A DNA stretch of 64,000 bases. Source: Ryuthela nishihirai. Lineage: Eukaryota > Arthropoda > Arachnida > Araneae > Heptathelidae. Numbering within the stretch: position 1 is the first letter of the stretch; the number at the start of each line of letters is the position of its first letter. The notes under the pieces are model-generated. The model did not search any database and was not told the origin of the DNA. It saw only the letters and a list, made by a program, of their open reading frames with translations. The translations under genes were made by a program, and so were the position numbers. The stretch is taken from contig JAWZYU010000028.1 of assembly GCA_038380435.1 (NCBI GenBank), positions 21,126,201-21,190,200 on the forward strand, in the 5' to 3' direction. Shown here piece by piece: positions 23,408-33,539 of this stretch.

Positions 23408-23594
23408 TACCCCCTCAAGCAGCTGCTTGCCACAGAGGTCTGACAGGAGCCTGTCAGTTTATATGCCAAAGTAGAAGGTCTGAGAGGATGGCAGGGCCTC
23501 AGCAGAAAAACGACACATACAACCATGCCTTACCCGGGGCTCGAACCCAGGTCCCTCAGATCAGTAGCCAAGCGCGCTAACCACTCGGGCAGCA
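23408..23594 (-). mobile_element. SINE-B
   Basis: It begins with the reverse of the GAGGGGGTATT tail, then AGCAGCTGCTTGCCACAGAG, and ends in the tRNA-like head (reverse of CGAGTGGTTAGC). Good conservation. Confidence 0.88.
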
Positions 23595-23935
23595 TTTAAA
23601 AACTACATTTAGCTAAATCTCGATTTCCAAAATTATGCATTCATTATTTAAATAGTTTCGAAATTTTAAACATTGAATAACAGCAACGCGAGACAAGAAT
23701 TTACCTAGAAAGTTTAGATCTTTTATAAATAAACATTATTTTAAATCCTTTAATAAGAAAAGTGAACATTATAAAAGTTTATGTAATATTTTCAATCTTT
23801 CTTCAATTTTGTATTCCTTACGATTGCATTACTCATATTAATTTTTCACACTGTCATAACTCTGCATATACTGAATGAATAATTGCGAAAATTGAGGTTT
23901 AGATTGACGGAGTTAAGACCTGCAGTTTATCATCA

Positions 23936-24070
23936 GTGATGGTTAGAGAGGGCTTGGCTACTGATCGGAGGGACCTGGGTTCGAGTCCTGGGTAAGGCAT
24001 GGATGTTTCTCTGCCGAGGTGTCGCTTTCCTCACAGACTTCATTCTTCACGTCTGCTTGAGGAATTTTTA
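23936..24070 (+). mobile_element. SINE-B, 3'-deleted copy
   Basis: The tRNA-like head is clear (TTGGCTACTGATCGGAGGGA, GGTTCGAGTCC), but the body is shortened and diverged before the GCTTGAGGAATTTTTAC tail. Confidence 0.75.
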
Positions 24071-24485
24071 CTTATGTTTAATTTTACCATAAGAAGCTTA
24101 TTTTAGAAGTTATGGTGACTCGAAACTTTTGCATTGCCATAACATGGAGAGGAATGGCCATAATTCAAAGAACACTGAGTGTATAGCAAACATCAGATTT
24201 GTCAGATCTACACTAAACCAGCCGTTCAAGACAAAAATCACATGCAATTAAGATAATCTATATATCGATTCTACATTCTTTATATTTGCCATTCGAATTG
24301 AATCATTACAAAATACATTTTAAATATCCATTCCGTCGGATATTTTATTAAGCAAGACAACATTAAACACTTAATGAAGTTTTTTTCAAATAATCCGTAA
24401 GAGAAATGAAATCCGTATCTAAAGGAGATCTTTTCTTTGAAGAATAAACAACTAGAGAAATTTCATTTGTGTTTTGAACAATTCT

Positions 24486-24658
24486 AGCCGTCCCGTGGCT
24501 AGCATGCTTGGCTACTGATCAAAGGGATCTGGGTTCGAGCCCCGGATGAGGAATGGATGTTGGTGTTGTGCCCGCTATCCTCGCAGACCTTCTACTATGG
24601 TGTATAAACTGGCAGGATCCTGTCAAACCTGTGGCAAGCAGCTGCTGACGGGATATTT
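24486..24658 (+). mobile_element. SINE-B
   Basis: Head GTCCCGTGGCTAGCATGCTT (a few bases lost from GGCCGAGTGG), box B GGTTCGAGCCC, and body through GCAAGCAGCTGCTGACGGGA. It lies in the kinase intron in the opposite orientation to the gene. Confidence 0.85.
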
Positions 24659-25021
24659 TTTTTATAAATGTTTAATTGCTTCTTCGTTATATATAATATA
24701 TATACTAATTAATAATGTATACTCTTTTACCATTTTTCTTTCATTGCATATTCATACGCATACAATGAAAACATTTTCACATTAATTAAAATTCTTACTT
24801 AAACAAGTTTAGCTGCTTTCGGATTTATGATACTGAAACAAGTTTTAATTTTTAACACCTGATGTTTGAAAAGACATCGATCTTAAAGATGAAGAGGTTG
24901 CATTGTGTCTAATGTTACCAACTCTGGCAATAAATAATAAATGGACAGCATTACAACAGTACAATTGCGAAATGAACTCGTAAAGAATCACGAGAAGCAA
25001 AACCATTATCAATGAACTCAC

Positions 25022-26248
25022 CTGTTTTTTCAGAACTTTTCTTTTGAAGAAAGACTGCGACAAATAGGTGTTATCTCCGAGTCGTTGCTCGGGATCTTTC
25101 AACAGCAGCTTTCTTACAAGATCTTGTCTACTTGCATCTAAATCGAGTGGAAAGTCAATGCGCCCTGCTGCTATTTCTCTAAATGCAAGCTTCCTGCAGG
25201 CACTGTCGTTATCCTTAAGACCGAGGAGTTTTAATTTGTACTTACAGGGGGAAATTCCATACATTAACTGATACGCAGTTATGCCTAAAGAATAGTAATC
25301 AGCAGCAAATGAGTATGGTTTGGCATTCTTTTCCACACGATGAATCTGCACTTCAGGAGCCACGTAGTATGGTGTGCCACAATAACCTTTAAATGAAGTA
25401 CCAATGGCAGACAATCCAAAATCTATTACTTTTATCTTGCATAGATCATTTATCAATACGTTGTCACCTTTGATGTCTCTGTGAATAATATTTTTTTCGT
25501 GAAGGTACTTCAATGCCATTCCCATCTGTCCCAAAATTAAATGAATTACATGTGTATTGATACGATACAGGGTTGGAAATTGCCTTAAGGTGACACTTTG
25601 GAAATGCTGAAAGAACAGAAAGTGCTTCTGCACATCTGAAGAAACTTGGTATTTCACATAACTATCATAGTGGACACAAAGAGGATTCTCTTTTACAGTT
25701 TGCAGGATTTTAAGTTCGTTCTTTACCATGTCATCAGTGCTGGTCTTCACTGAAATTACTTTTGCTGCCAGTTCGATTCCCCGTTCTAAATCTCGAACAA
25801 AGTAAACGCATCCAAAGCCTCCTGCTCCTAATTGAGACACCGATACCATATTTCTTTCAATGTATTTAACATCAACACATCTGCTACTAATCTTTCCCCG
25901 TCTTTTTGGATAATCAGGAAACTGTTTCATTTTGATTTCATTAATTTCCTCTATTGGACATGGACATGTGCGTTCAATCCTCTCAAATATAGCTCGCTTT
26001 CTCAGGAAGCATTTTGACCTACACCACTTGGCATGCTGTTTAGCACCATCGGGTCGAGAATTTTCAGCCCGATTCTTTTTGGTAGGCACAAAATCATCAC
26101 GATCATGTATTGGCTGTCCAGCATCTTCTATTACTTCACTTCCATCGTCTTCCTTTGTGCAGCAAAACAACGATGAAATGCCGCCTTTCGCTCTCTTTTT
26201 GTGAGAGAAACGGGACCTGAACCAGTCCCTCAATCTGCGGAATGTCAT
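25022..26248 (-). CDS. AGC-like serine/threonine protein kinase, exon 1
   Basis: 409 codons from ATG at 26248 to a canonical donor CAG|GTGAGT (GT at 25021-25020). The open frame runs on into the intron but loses kinase character there. A basic, low-complexity N-terminus (1-110) precedes the kinase domain (about 132-400). The domain shows the glycine loop GAGGFG (141-146), ATP-binding Lys163 in AAK, Glu178 of helix C, HRDIKGDN (256-263), DFG (276-278), APE (297-299), the F-helix Asp317 in AADYYSLG, and Arg389 in DPEQRL. All catalytic residues are present, so it should phosphorylate Ser/Thr substrates. The CGTPYYVAPE and AADYYSLG blocks suggest the AGC group, perhaps near S6K-like/RSKR kinases, but I am not sure of the subfamily. 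An in-frame TAG lies just upstream of the ATG in genomic sequence. Confidence 0.9.
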
Positions 26249-26460
26249 TACTATGACCCCTCTCTAAAGCATATATATCTTATGCACTTTATAACACTTT
26301 AATTGACTTTGACTTTATAAATATATTTCATATCACGTACTAATCATGCACATACCTCTTTCCTGGTCAGAAAATCGAAATCGATTGAATCGGAGACCAG
26401 CTGGGAGCAGCAATGGTATCCCTGGCGACCATTATTAGGCAAAACTTTCTTTGTTGTTGA
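26249..26460 (-). promoter_or_regulatory. Kinase 5' UTR and possible leader intron
   Basis: Read leftward, AAGAG|GTATGT (GT at 26355-26354) and GCTTTAG|AG (AG at 26265-26264) would bound a 5' UTR intron of about 92 bp ending just before the ATG. The segment 26357-26460 would then be non-coding exon 1. This is inferred from splice-site shape only. Confidence 0.35.
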
Positions 26461-27060
26461 CAAGAAAACTAATTTGTTACGATATTACGGCATTGTTACT
26501 AACTGAAGGAAATACAGCCATATTATTTTAAACCGCTTATTTGCGTATTTCGGAAAAAAGGAACATAAAATCACATTATTCGAATATAGTTTCGTAAATA
26601 AATAGAAATAAGAAGTTAAACTTTCCGGAGAAATGTTGATCATAAAAACATTTTTCTGATATTATGTGAAGCAGTTTCCGTGGTTTATTTTTAAATCACA
26701 CTTAAGTTTTAAAAGTTACCATTTATATGAATATCATTGCCATTAAATATTCAAGAAATATGTAGAAAATGAATGAATCGTATTTTTTAATTCAATATTG
26801 TAATGTAAGAAGGATTAGAAAAATATTTGATGAACCTTTAATACTTTTGGAATTTTTTTAATTAATAATAATTGAAAAAATAACTGAAATCTATTAAGGA
26901 TTTAGAGATTAAACTATTTCTGGGCAGACCCAAATCTACAGAAAATAAATGGGGGGGGGGGGGCGGCAAAAAACTCAATCGAAAGGAAAAACACAAAGGG
27001 GGGGGGGAATACTCTTGAATTTAATCGCAGTATAACATTTTCCCCTCCGTTTTAGTGGTA
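26461..27060. other. Intergenic DNA with G-runs
   Basis: AT-rich with two long G runs (26951-26963 and 26998-27008). No gene is visible. This is upstream of the kinase and likely holds its promoter, but I see no defined motif. Confidence 0.5.
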
Positions 27061-27173
27061 CAGTCGCTCGAAAAAATATCCGAACACTATGGTTCATTAC
27101 AAAATTCAGAAAAAATATCTGGCAACGATTTTTTTTAGAAATTAGTGATCTGGCAACCGTGTACGTACACGAA
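27061..27173 (+). mobile_element. Half of a palindromic mariner MITE
   Basis: It begins CAGTCGCTCGAAAAAATATC after a TA, the same terminus as the complete copies at 27875 and 29828. It runs to the centre of the palindrome (GTGTACGTACAC) and is then abutted by a SINE-A. The right half is missing. Confidence 0.8.
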
Positions 27174-27545
27174 GGGGGGTGGCTCAGTCGGTAGCGTGCC
27201 AGGCTTGTAATCTGTAGTTCCCAGGTTCGAGTCCCAGCTTGGATCAGCGTTGAGATTTATCTCCGCAAAATCCCCGACCTGCCCACGGTCAGTAGGGGAC
27301 ACCGATGGACTTGTAAAGGCCGCCGTCCGTCGGATGAGACGTTAAGCCTTTGCCCGTGTGCGGAGGAGCCATACCCTGTGCATGTTAAAGACAACGCTAG
27401 ATGGCCTTGACGGGAATCTATCCTAATAGCAATTCAGTGGGTCCCCTCCCCCAACCTTCTCTTATCCTTCGGGGACCTTGTGACCTGGCCATTTAGCCCA
27501 TGGTGTGCAAAAAAAGTGCTGCTCAGAGGTAAAACAACCCAACCC
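27174..27545 (+). mobile_element. SINE-A, variant subfamily
   Basis: Full head (GGCTCAGTCGGTAGCGTGCC, box B GGTTCGAGTCC). The body shares the GACTTGTAAAGG and AATCTATCCTAATAGCAATT variants with the 23031 copy. Tail AAAACAACCCAACCC. Confidence 0.92.
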
Positions 27546-27874
27546 AAAAATGTGGTGATCTCTCGAAGGCTGAACTGCCCCTTCGCATATCGGCGATTCG
27601 CTCTCTCTCAGGTGTCAATTGCGCATAAAGAGTCTGCCGCCGTCTCCAAGTGTCCTCACTGTCATTGGAGCAACAGTGAAGCACTCCAACCTCACTGTCG
27701 CTCGTTCTGTGAGCTCGTGGGTGCCTGGTGTTTATCTACGACTCGGCTGTGGTGTCACGTGTCCATTCTCTGCGGAACTTTGGTCATTTCAATATCTCCG
27801 ATGGCCTCCTTGCGATTTACACATCTCTACATCCATTCCTTCTTGGTGTTACGATTTTCACTTGGAACAGTGTA
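27546..27874. other. GC-richer segment of unknown origin
   Basis: About 330 bp of markedly higher GC and CpG content between two mariner MITEs. It is open in two plus-strand frames (27480-27959 and 27619-28032), but neither translation resembles a family I recognise. It may be the 5' region of an unidentified retroelement or a captured promoter. Confidence 0.4.
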
Positions 27875-28075
27875 CAGTCGCTCAAAAAAGTATCCGAACA
27901 CTATGGTTGATTACAGAATTCAGAAAAAATATCTGCCACCGATTTTTTTTATTAATTAGTGATCTGGCAACCGACACGAAAGTTGTCAGATCACTAATTT
28001 CTAAAAAAATCGTTGCCAGATATTTTTTCTGAATTCTGTAATCAACCATAGTGTTCGGATACTTTTTTGAGTGAA
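27875..28075. mobile_element. Palindromic mariner MITE
   Basis: TA (27873-27874) then CAGTCGCTCAAAAAAGTATC. The second half is the inverted copy, from GTTGTCAGATCACTAATTTC to GGATACTTTTTTGAGTGA, so the element folds almost end to end. The last bases (CTGTA) of the right end are lost. Confidence 0.88.
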
Positions 28076-28959
28076 ACTTTTTCGCGTTTCAATTATGTCG
28101 AACCATCCCTTACTAGCGGTAAATGGTTCCACAGATTTCTCAGACTGAGCTTTTTTTTCCCAGATTTTCATATAGGCTTTTTCCTGAATGAGATTTGACT
28201 TTAAGGAATTTACTTTTAAAATTATCATCGATGAAAATATTTTGAAGTCTCTCCATTTCAGTCATAATAGTCAATTTGTTGATTTTGTTGCCTGCAGAGG
28301 AAGGGCTAACTCTTCCGCTGCTAAAATAATTGATTCTTTATATTTTTATAATTGTTCATACTCTTTTATTTGACTACATGATTGCACATATCGTCTTCTT
28401 GTTTTTCAAGGGCACACTAGAAGGTGAGATGCCGTTGTGCTCTTATCCCCACCCATTGTTGCAACTTAAAAAACGACCTAACTACATATTAATTTTGTTC
28501 GAGAAAAAGGGCTAAAAAAAGTGACGTGCGAAGTAAATGCATACCTGATCCGTTTTTAGGAAACCAAAGGCTTCAGTTCTGTTGCCAGATCCATAGCTGT
28601 TTTTATTCGTATATGTTGCAAGAGAGTTATAACCGCCTTCATAGCGAGCTGAAACAGCGCTGTTGTTAGGTGATAACTAGAGGCCCTATATAGGTAGAGG
28701 TTGGCCATCTCAAAAATGGACGCCATGTTTTGTCGTCATTCGGATTGTTTTGCGTGCAAAGCACAATGGCATTGCACGAATACTTACGGATTCCGGAAAA
28801 GGGTAGGGCAATATTTGATACTGATTTCAGTGTTCACGATTGGAAGCACTTTAGAAAACGGCTAAACAGGAAAATAAATTTTATGGCATGTTTTTTTTAA
28901 AAAGACAATAATTTCACTTTATCATCTGTCTGTGTGCCTGTAGACATCGAACTTTTTGC
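28076..28959. other. Intergenic, with a promoter-like patch
   Basis: Around 28683-28780 a CCCTATATAGG box is followed by ATGGACGCCATG and then ATGGCATTGC. The two overlapping short frames (49 and 44 codons) contain CRHSDCFACKAQWHC and MALHEYLRIPEKGRAIFD respectively, with no family I recognise. This could be a 5' exon of an unseen gene or a transposon end. Confidence 0.35.
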
Positions 28960-29740
28960 TTATATAGATAAATAAAAAATTTTTTATGTTGGATAGATAT
29001 TGATCAAATATTACGATATGCATTTTCGGCATCTCTTAAAAAATATAACTGTGCCCCCTGGTGGTGGGAAAATTTGAACTTTCCAAAAATTTCAAACGAA
29101 TATTTCAAGTGATGTATTTATGTTAGAAATCTCATATTTTGGCGTTGGAATGAGGAGGTCACGAAGTTACCATTGGCAGCAATCAGTTGACCCTTTAGAC
29201 CAGGGTGGGTGGGGATGCAACCTTTTTTGTTTTAACAGAAAATTGTATGTTTTTAGAGATAAATTAAAAATTCTTTTTGGGTTGGACAAGTACTGATGAA
29301 AATATTACGATTTGCACTTTCCAAATCTCCTTGTAGACCTACAATCGCAATCTTTAAATGTGAAAAAGAATGGAAAAATTCCAAAATTTAAGCAAATGTG
29401 CAAACGATGTACTTATGCTAGAAATTTGAAATTTTTGTGGTGGAATGTAAAAATTTTGAAGATTCCATTGACAACAATGAGTTGACTCCTTACGCCCAGG
29501 GTAGTTAGGAATCACAATTGTTTGGTTTTCACAGATAATTGGAAAACGTTTCAGTTGTTATTATTGATATAAATCACATTGTCAAAGGCAGTTTTATTTT
29601 ATATCGTTAGAGATCACTAAACAGACAAACGACAAAACTTTTAACGAATGTTTCAAGTGATCTGTTTATGGTAGAAATTTGAAACTTCGGCTGTAGAGTA
29701 TCAAGAGACATTCACTAGCAGCAATGATCTATCCCCTTTT
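28960..29740. repeat. Cryptic tandem repeat, ~290-bp unit, three copies
   Basis: Paired blocks recur about 290 bp apart. GATAAATAAAAAATTTTTTA with TATTACGATATGCATTTTCG (28968, 29009) matches GATAAATTAAAAATTCTTTT with TATTACGATTTGCACTTTCC (29261, 29303). AGTGATGTATTTATGTTAGA (29109), CGATGTACTTATGCTAGAAA (29404) and AGTGATCTGTTTATGGTAGA (29659) mark three copies, with a matching CAGCAATCAGTTGACCC / CAACAATGAGTTGACTCC / CAGCAATGATCTATCCC series. The copies are strongly diverged. Confidence 0.7.
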
Positions 29741-29827
29741 TTTAGAGAGGTGTGAGAAAAGCAATTTTTTAAATTTAAGAAAAGACGAATACTTTTTGTA
29801 TAATTGCTAATAAAGTAATACTGTGTA

Positions 29828-30096
29828 CAGTCGCTCAAAAAAATATCCGAACACTATAGTGGATTACAGAATTCAGAAAAAATATCTGGCAACGATTTTT
29901 TTAGAAATTAGTTTACGAAATTAGTACGATTATTTTAGAAATTAGTGATCTGGCAACCTTCGTGTCGCGTGACATGAAGATTGCCAGATCACTAATTTCT
30001 AAAAAAAATCGTTGCCAGATGTTTTTTCTGAATTCTGTAATCCACTATAGTATTTCCAATCAACCATAGTGTTCAGATATTTTTTTTGAGTGACTG
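29828..30096. mobile_element. Palindromic mariner MITE, complete
   Basis: Flanked by TA on both sides (29826-29827 and 30097-30098). The ends CAGTCGCTCAAAAAAATATC and, at the right end, TTTTTTTTGAGTGACTG are inverted repeats. The element is a long palindrome with a short internal duplication near 29905-29945 and an extra CAACCATAGTGTTC block near the right end. Confidence 0.9.
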
Positions 30097-30109
30097 TACA
30101 TCCCCCCCC

Positions 30110-30302
30110 CCCCCCATCATCCATTAGCTCGAATTAAAAGTTTTAAGGATTTAAAAGTAGGAAAATGGAAAACTTCTTTTTTTTTAGGAAACACAATTTC
30201 CACATACGCCAGAAGTGATGTGATCTTCTGGCGTATGTGGAAATTCTGGTTATTCTACACATTTCGTCCCTGTAAGGGTGGAAATTCGAACTAATGGATG
30301 AT
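30110..30302. repeat. Nested hairpin structure
   Basis: The inner stem is a perfect 21-bp inverted repeat (AATTTCCACATACGCCAGAAG without its first base, 30195-30215, pairing with 30225-30245) around a 9-base loop. An outer imperfect stem pairs CATCATCCATTAGCTCGAAT (30116) with ATTCGAACTAATGGATGAT near 30286. No coding content. Possibly a miniature foldback element. Confidence 0.75.
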
Positions 30303-30386
30303 TGGGAAAATAAACTTTAATCTTTTATTAGCAAGTTTGCAACACATTTCACGAACACCCCCTTTCTGGTCTAGTAGACTAGACCT

Positions 30387-31530
30387 GTGGTTCTCAATCT
30401 TTTATGCATCTGCCCCTGGAAATGTGTATGTAACTGGTGTACCCCTTGTATAGTTAGATAAAATTATAGATCAGTATGATATTTTTTCTTCCAATTAAAA
30501 GAAATAATTCTTTCCAAAGTTTGAAAATCCCATTAAACATTTTCCAGCACTCAACCAACAGATTCGATTGTACAGAAGCAAGTCATCATATTCGGCATCA
30601 AGTTCATCTAAAAATGTTTTTAATTTTCTATGCATAAGAGCACACTTGATTAAATTTGTTATTTTCACTACCTTGTCCATTGTATTAGATAGTTCCAGCG
30701 AAGACCCACATAATGCTTGTTGGTTTACAATGCAACATTTTGATTCCATCTCTTTTCAGCAAACCAACAAGTCATACATTTAGTCCATCAGTTACAGTGG
30801 GGGCACATTTGTCAAAACCACCATATTTTGTTATAGTGGATTTAAGTTTGTTATAAATATCTTCTCCTTTACATGTTCCATGTGATGAAGCCAATTTTAA
30901 AAACTCCTCAGAACAATTAAAGTTGTTATTTACTGTTGTAATAAATATTAGCATTTAACTGGTATCAGACACATCAGTAGACTCATCTAATGCCACAGAA
31001 AAATAAGAGTGGTCCTGAATCAATTTGCCACTAACATGTTTATCCATCTCTGCCACACGATGACCTCTAGTTTAGTAGTAAAGAATCATAGGATATGCCC
31101 TGTAGACACGGAACTCATGAAATAATAAGCTGAAAAAAAATTGATTTTGCCGTGAGTGGAATTCGAACCACATCTCCTGGAAATATCATACCAATTATGC
31201 TAACCGTTACCCCATCATCAACTAATTTTTTTTCAGCCAATGTGACATAATTTTCTGGATTTATTTTTTATTCACACAGTGACACCATTTATCTGGGAAA
31301 GTGGATGACTGTGTTGCCACATAGAGATGGAATTTCTAATTTAATGTGAAAGTGAAACACTTTCAAACTTTTTAGCTAATTCGTCTTCACCAAAATCTTT
31401 AGCCATGTCAATAGCACAATTTTTCGTTAAATTTCCATCAGAGAATGGTTTCTTCACTTTAACTATTCTTTCAGAAACTGCAAATGAGGCGATTCCATCA
31501 GAGAATGGTTTCTTCACCTTAAACTGCAAA
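30387..31530 (-). pseudogene. hAT copy B, internally deleted
   Basis: Starts with a hAT-like end (CTGTGGTTCTCAATCTTTTA) and then joins at about 30472 to the same transposase segment as copy A, nearly identical to 31518. The same landmarks (CCIVNQQALCGSSLELSN, HGTCKGEDIYNKLKSTIT) and the same internal SINE-D are present. The C-terminal part found in copy A at 18583-19108 is absent. Non-functional. Confidence 0.85.
31139..31210 (-). repeat. SINE-D tRNA-like insert in hAT copy B
   Basis: Same tRNA-like sequence and same insertion point as at 19792-19864, with two or three substitutions. Confidence 0.65.
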
Positions 31531-32165
31531 TGAAGTGATTACAGATGCCTCTTGAGTTTTGTTACAGGTGTAAATGTATTACTTTGCTTTGTAAATTGAC
31601 TTTTCAAATTCTTTACTGAAGTAATCCTGCATTCTCCTATGTAATTCAAATACTTTCTGCTACAGTCTGGGACCAAATTAAACAGCGTGGTTTGCATTTA
31701 AACATGGTAAACAAATACTCACTCTCCCATTGTTCTTAAAATTCACAATTTGCATTCTCAATACTTCTTTTTTTAACTACAGACATTCTCATTTGTTTGG
31801 GGAGGGCAGCTGCAAGCTTTTATGTATTTTGAAGAAATTTAAAATAATTGTGGAATTTTACCCAAACATATTCATTAACCAACTTTCATTAACACATATT
31901 GTAACACTCCAAAAATTATTAAACTTCTTTACTTTGGACCTTTTGTCTGATCCAAAATAGATTCAAACTCCAGATAGCTTATCAGGCACCAGGCAACATT
32001 AACTTGCCAAATTCAAAATAGTGGTTTGAAAAAGTTGAAATAGGGTTCGTTATGTATATAGCATTACTTATTGAGCAAGAATTCAAAAAACGATTTAAAA
32101 TTGTTAATAATTGCTGTTCAGGCAATCTAGCCACAAGCAGCAGATAATGCCATATAGATGGAAAG
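31531..32165. other. No recognised gene
   Basis: AT-rich DNA. A 76-codon plus-strand open frame at 31730 has no recognisable content. Confidence 0.5.
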
Positions 32166-32410
32166 TATCATCATCATCATCCTCAAGCAGCTGTGGGCTA
32201 CGGAGGTCCAACCAGACCATGCAGTTTAGTTCTCCAAGCAAGTCTGTCCTGAGCTACATCTGCTGCCTCTGGCCACTGCACACCAATTCTAATAAGGTCC
32301 TGTTTGGCATTGTCTGCCCACTGCATCCTAGGTCTTCCCCTCTTTCTGAGGCCTTTAGGCACACTGTTCATAACCCTATTCGACAATCTATAATTATCCA
32401 TATGGGCAAC
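32166..32410 (-). mobile_element. RTE LINE, 3'-terminal fragment
   Basis: Starts with the (ATC)n tail on the plus strand (32167-32181) and covers the C-terminal coding block (MDNYRLSNRVMNSVPKGLRK in reverse). 5'-truncated. It is the same family as 7926 and 15174. Confidence 0.92.
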
Positions 32411-32416
32411 AGTTTA

Positions 32417-32703
32417 CAGTTGATTAAATATTGTATAAACTCGACTTTTTTGGTAATACACTAAGTAATTACCACTTTTGAGTCGATTCAAATTTTAGAG
32501 GAAAAATTGTCTTGAGCCCAGTGGGATATGAACCCAGTGGTCCAGAGCACCTGACATGTTATCAGAAGATCATGGGTTCATATTCCCCCTGGCTCAAGAC
32601 AATGTTTCCTCTAAAATTTGAATCGACTCAAAAGGGGTAATTACGTAGTGTATACCAAAAACATCGAGTTTATTCAATATTTAATGTAACTGCTATTAGC
32701 TGT
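32417..32703. repeat. Palindromic pair of SINE-C units
   Basis: The left arm (TTAAATATTGTATAAACTCG, then TGAGTCGATTCAAATTTTAG, then GAGGAAAAATTGTCTTGAGC) is mirrored by the right arm as reverse complement, up to about 32703. The loop is a tRNA-like segment, CAGAGCACCTGACATGTTAT. Arms of about 115-130 bp carry few mismatches. It looks like two SINE-C units head to head, or one foldback element made from them. Confidence 0.8.
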
Positions 32704-32732
32704 CATATAACAATAGGAGGGAAATCTTAATC

Positions 32733-32830
32733 AGTGGCCAGTAGCTCAGCAACTGGAGCATCTGACATGTTATCAGGAAATTGTGAGTTCTGATGCCACC
32801 TGACACAAGACAATTTTCCCCCTATTTCCA
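32733..32830 (+). repeat. SINE-C unit, plus orientation
   Basis: CCAGTAGCTCAGCAACTGGA (box A-like), CATCTGACATGTTATCAGGA (shared anticodon-like stem), GTGAGTTCTGATGCC (degenerate box B), then ACACAAGACAATTTTCCCCC, the SINE-C tail motif. Confidence 0.65.
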
Positions 32831-33213
32831 GTATTAGCAGAGTACAACAGCAAAGATACCTACTTGAAATAAACCTAACGATTGCTTTGAATGCAAAAGA
32901 AGATGAATCTTTGTTGAAATTTTGTGACATCATTTTAATTATTAACTTTTAGTTCTTTGCGTGTTCAAGTTGGGTATACCATTTTCACTCCTCTGATTCT
33001 AGTAGTCCAGAGTCAGTCTACCATTCTATAATGCAAGATGGTAAATTTTATTTATTTTCAAACAGAAATCAGCATTTTTATAACTGTTTTGAATCAGATC
33101 TTGAAAACAACTTTTCATTCTATGATATGTACTTTTTTTTCTCTGTTGATTCTGCTTGAAAATATGATAAAGTTGAAAAAATAAATCTATTGCAGCCTGT
33201 AGTGATCGTATAC

Positions 33214-33480
33214 TGTGATGACCCACCCATTCACTTTTACTTTTCCTTAACCAGTTTTGCTTTATTTACGCTATATTTATCATTTTGGAGATTATTATTT
33301 TTTTTGGATATTGCAATTCTTGTTTCCAAGCTGTAGGAGTTGCGCATGCACAACTCTGACCTTTTAATTGTCAGTTGCAAATGTGTGCGTGTAGGACACA
33401 ACCCCTCTTGCATCATAGCTAGCACGATTGTCAGATTATGCAGATGTTTTCCTGGCGTGTAACAGACGTGTCAAATTTGT
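33214..33480 (+). mobile_element. Truncated LTR, same family as 2694
   Basis: Starts TGTGATG and follows the first third of the 2694-3444 LTR (CCTTAACCAGTTTTGCTT, AGGAGTTGCGCATGC, CTTGCATCATAGCT), then stops matching near 33480 after CCTGGCGTGTAAC. The rest of the LTR is missing. Confidence 0.8.
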
Positions 33481-33539
33481 ACGCAGCATGTTATAACTAT
33501 AAATAATTAATGAAATAGGCTCGATGTATTTCAAATCAA

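Larger units (their letters stand above)
22992..24181. mobile_element. Tc1/mariner-type element with nested SINEs
   Basis: The ends are inverted repeats: CACTCAGTGTTCATTAAATT at 22992, and the reverse complement CACTGAGTGTTCTTTG read from 24181. TA lies on both sides (22990-22991 and 24182-24183). It lies within the kinase intron and holds SINE-A (23031) and two opposed SINE-B copies (23408, 23936). I see no transposase, so it is probably a non-autonomous element. Confidence 0.7.

Noticed and set aside
24845..25019. Hydrophobic C-terminal extension of the kinase
   Set aside because: It lies after a consensus CAG|GTGAGT donor and is read-through into the intron.
27480..28032. Plus-strand ORFs of 159 and 137 codons
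   Set aside because: They run from a SINE tail through an unknown GC-rich patch into a mariner MITE; no single coding unit.
30495..30954. Domesticated ZBED5/GTF2IRD2-like gene
   Set aside because: Frames are short and broken, with two near-identical copies in the window; these are hAT pseudogenes.
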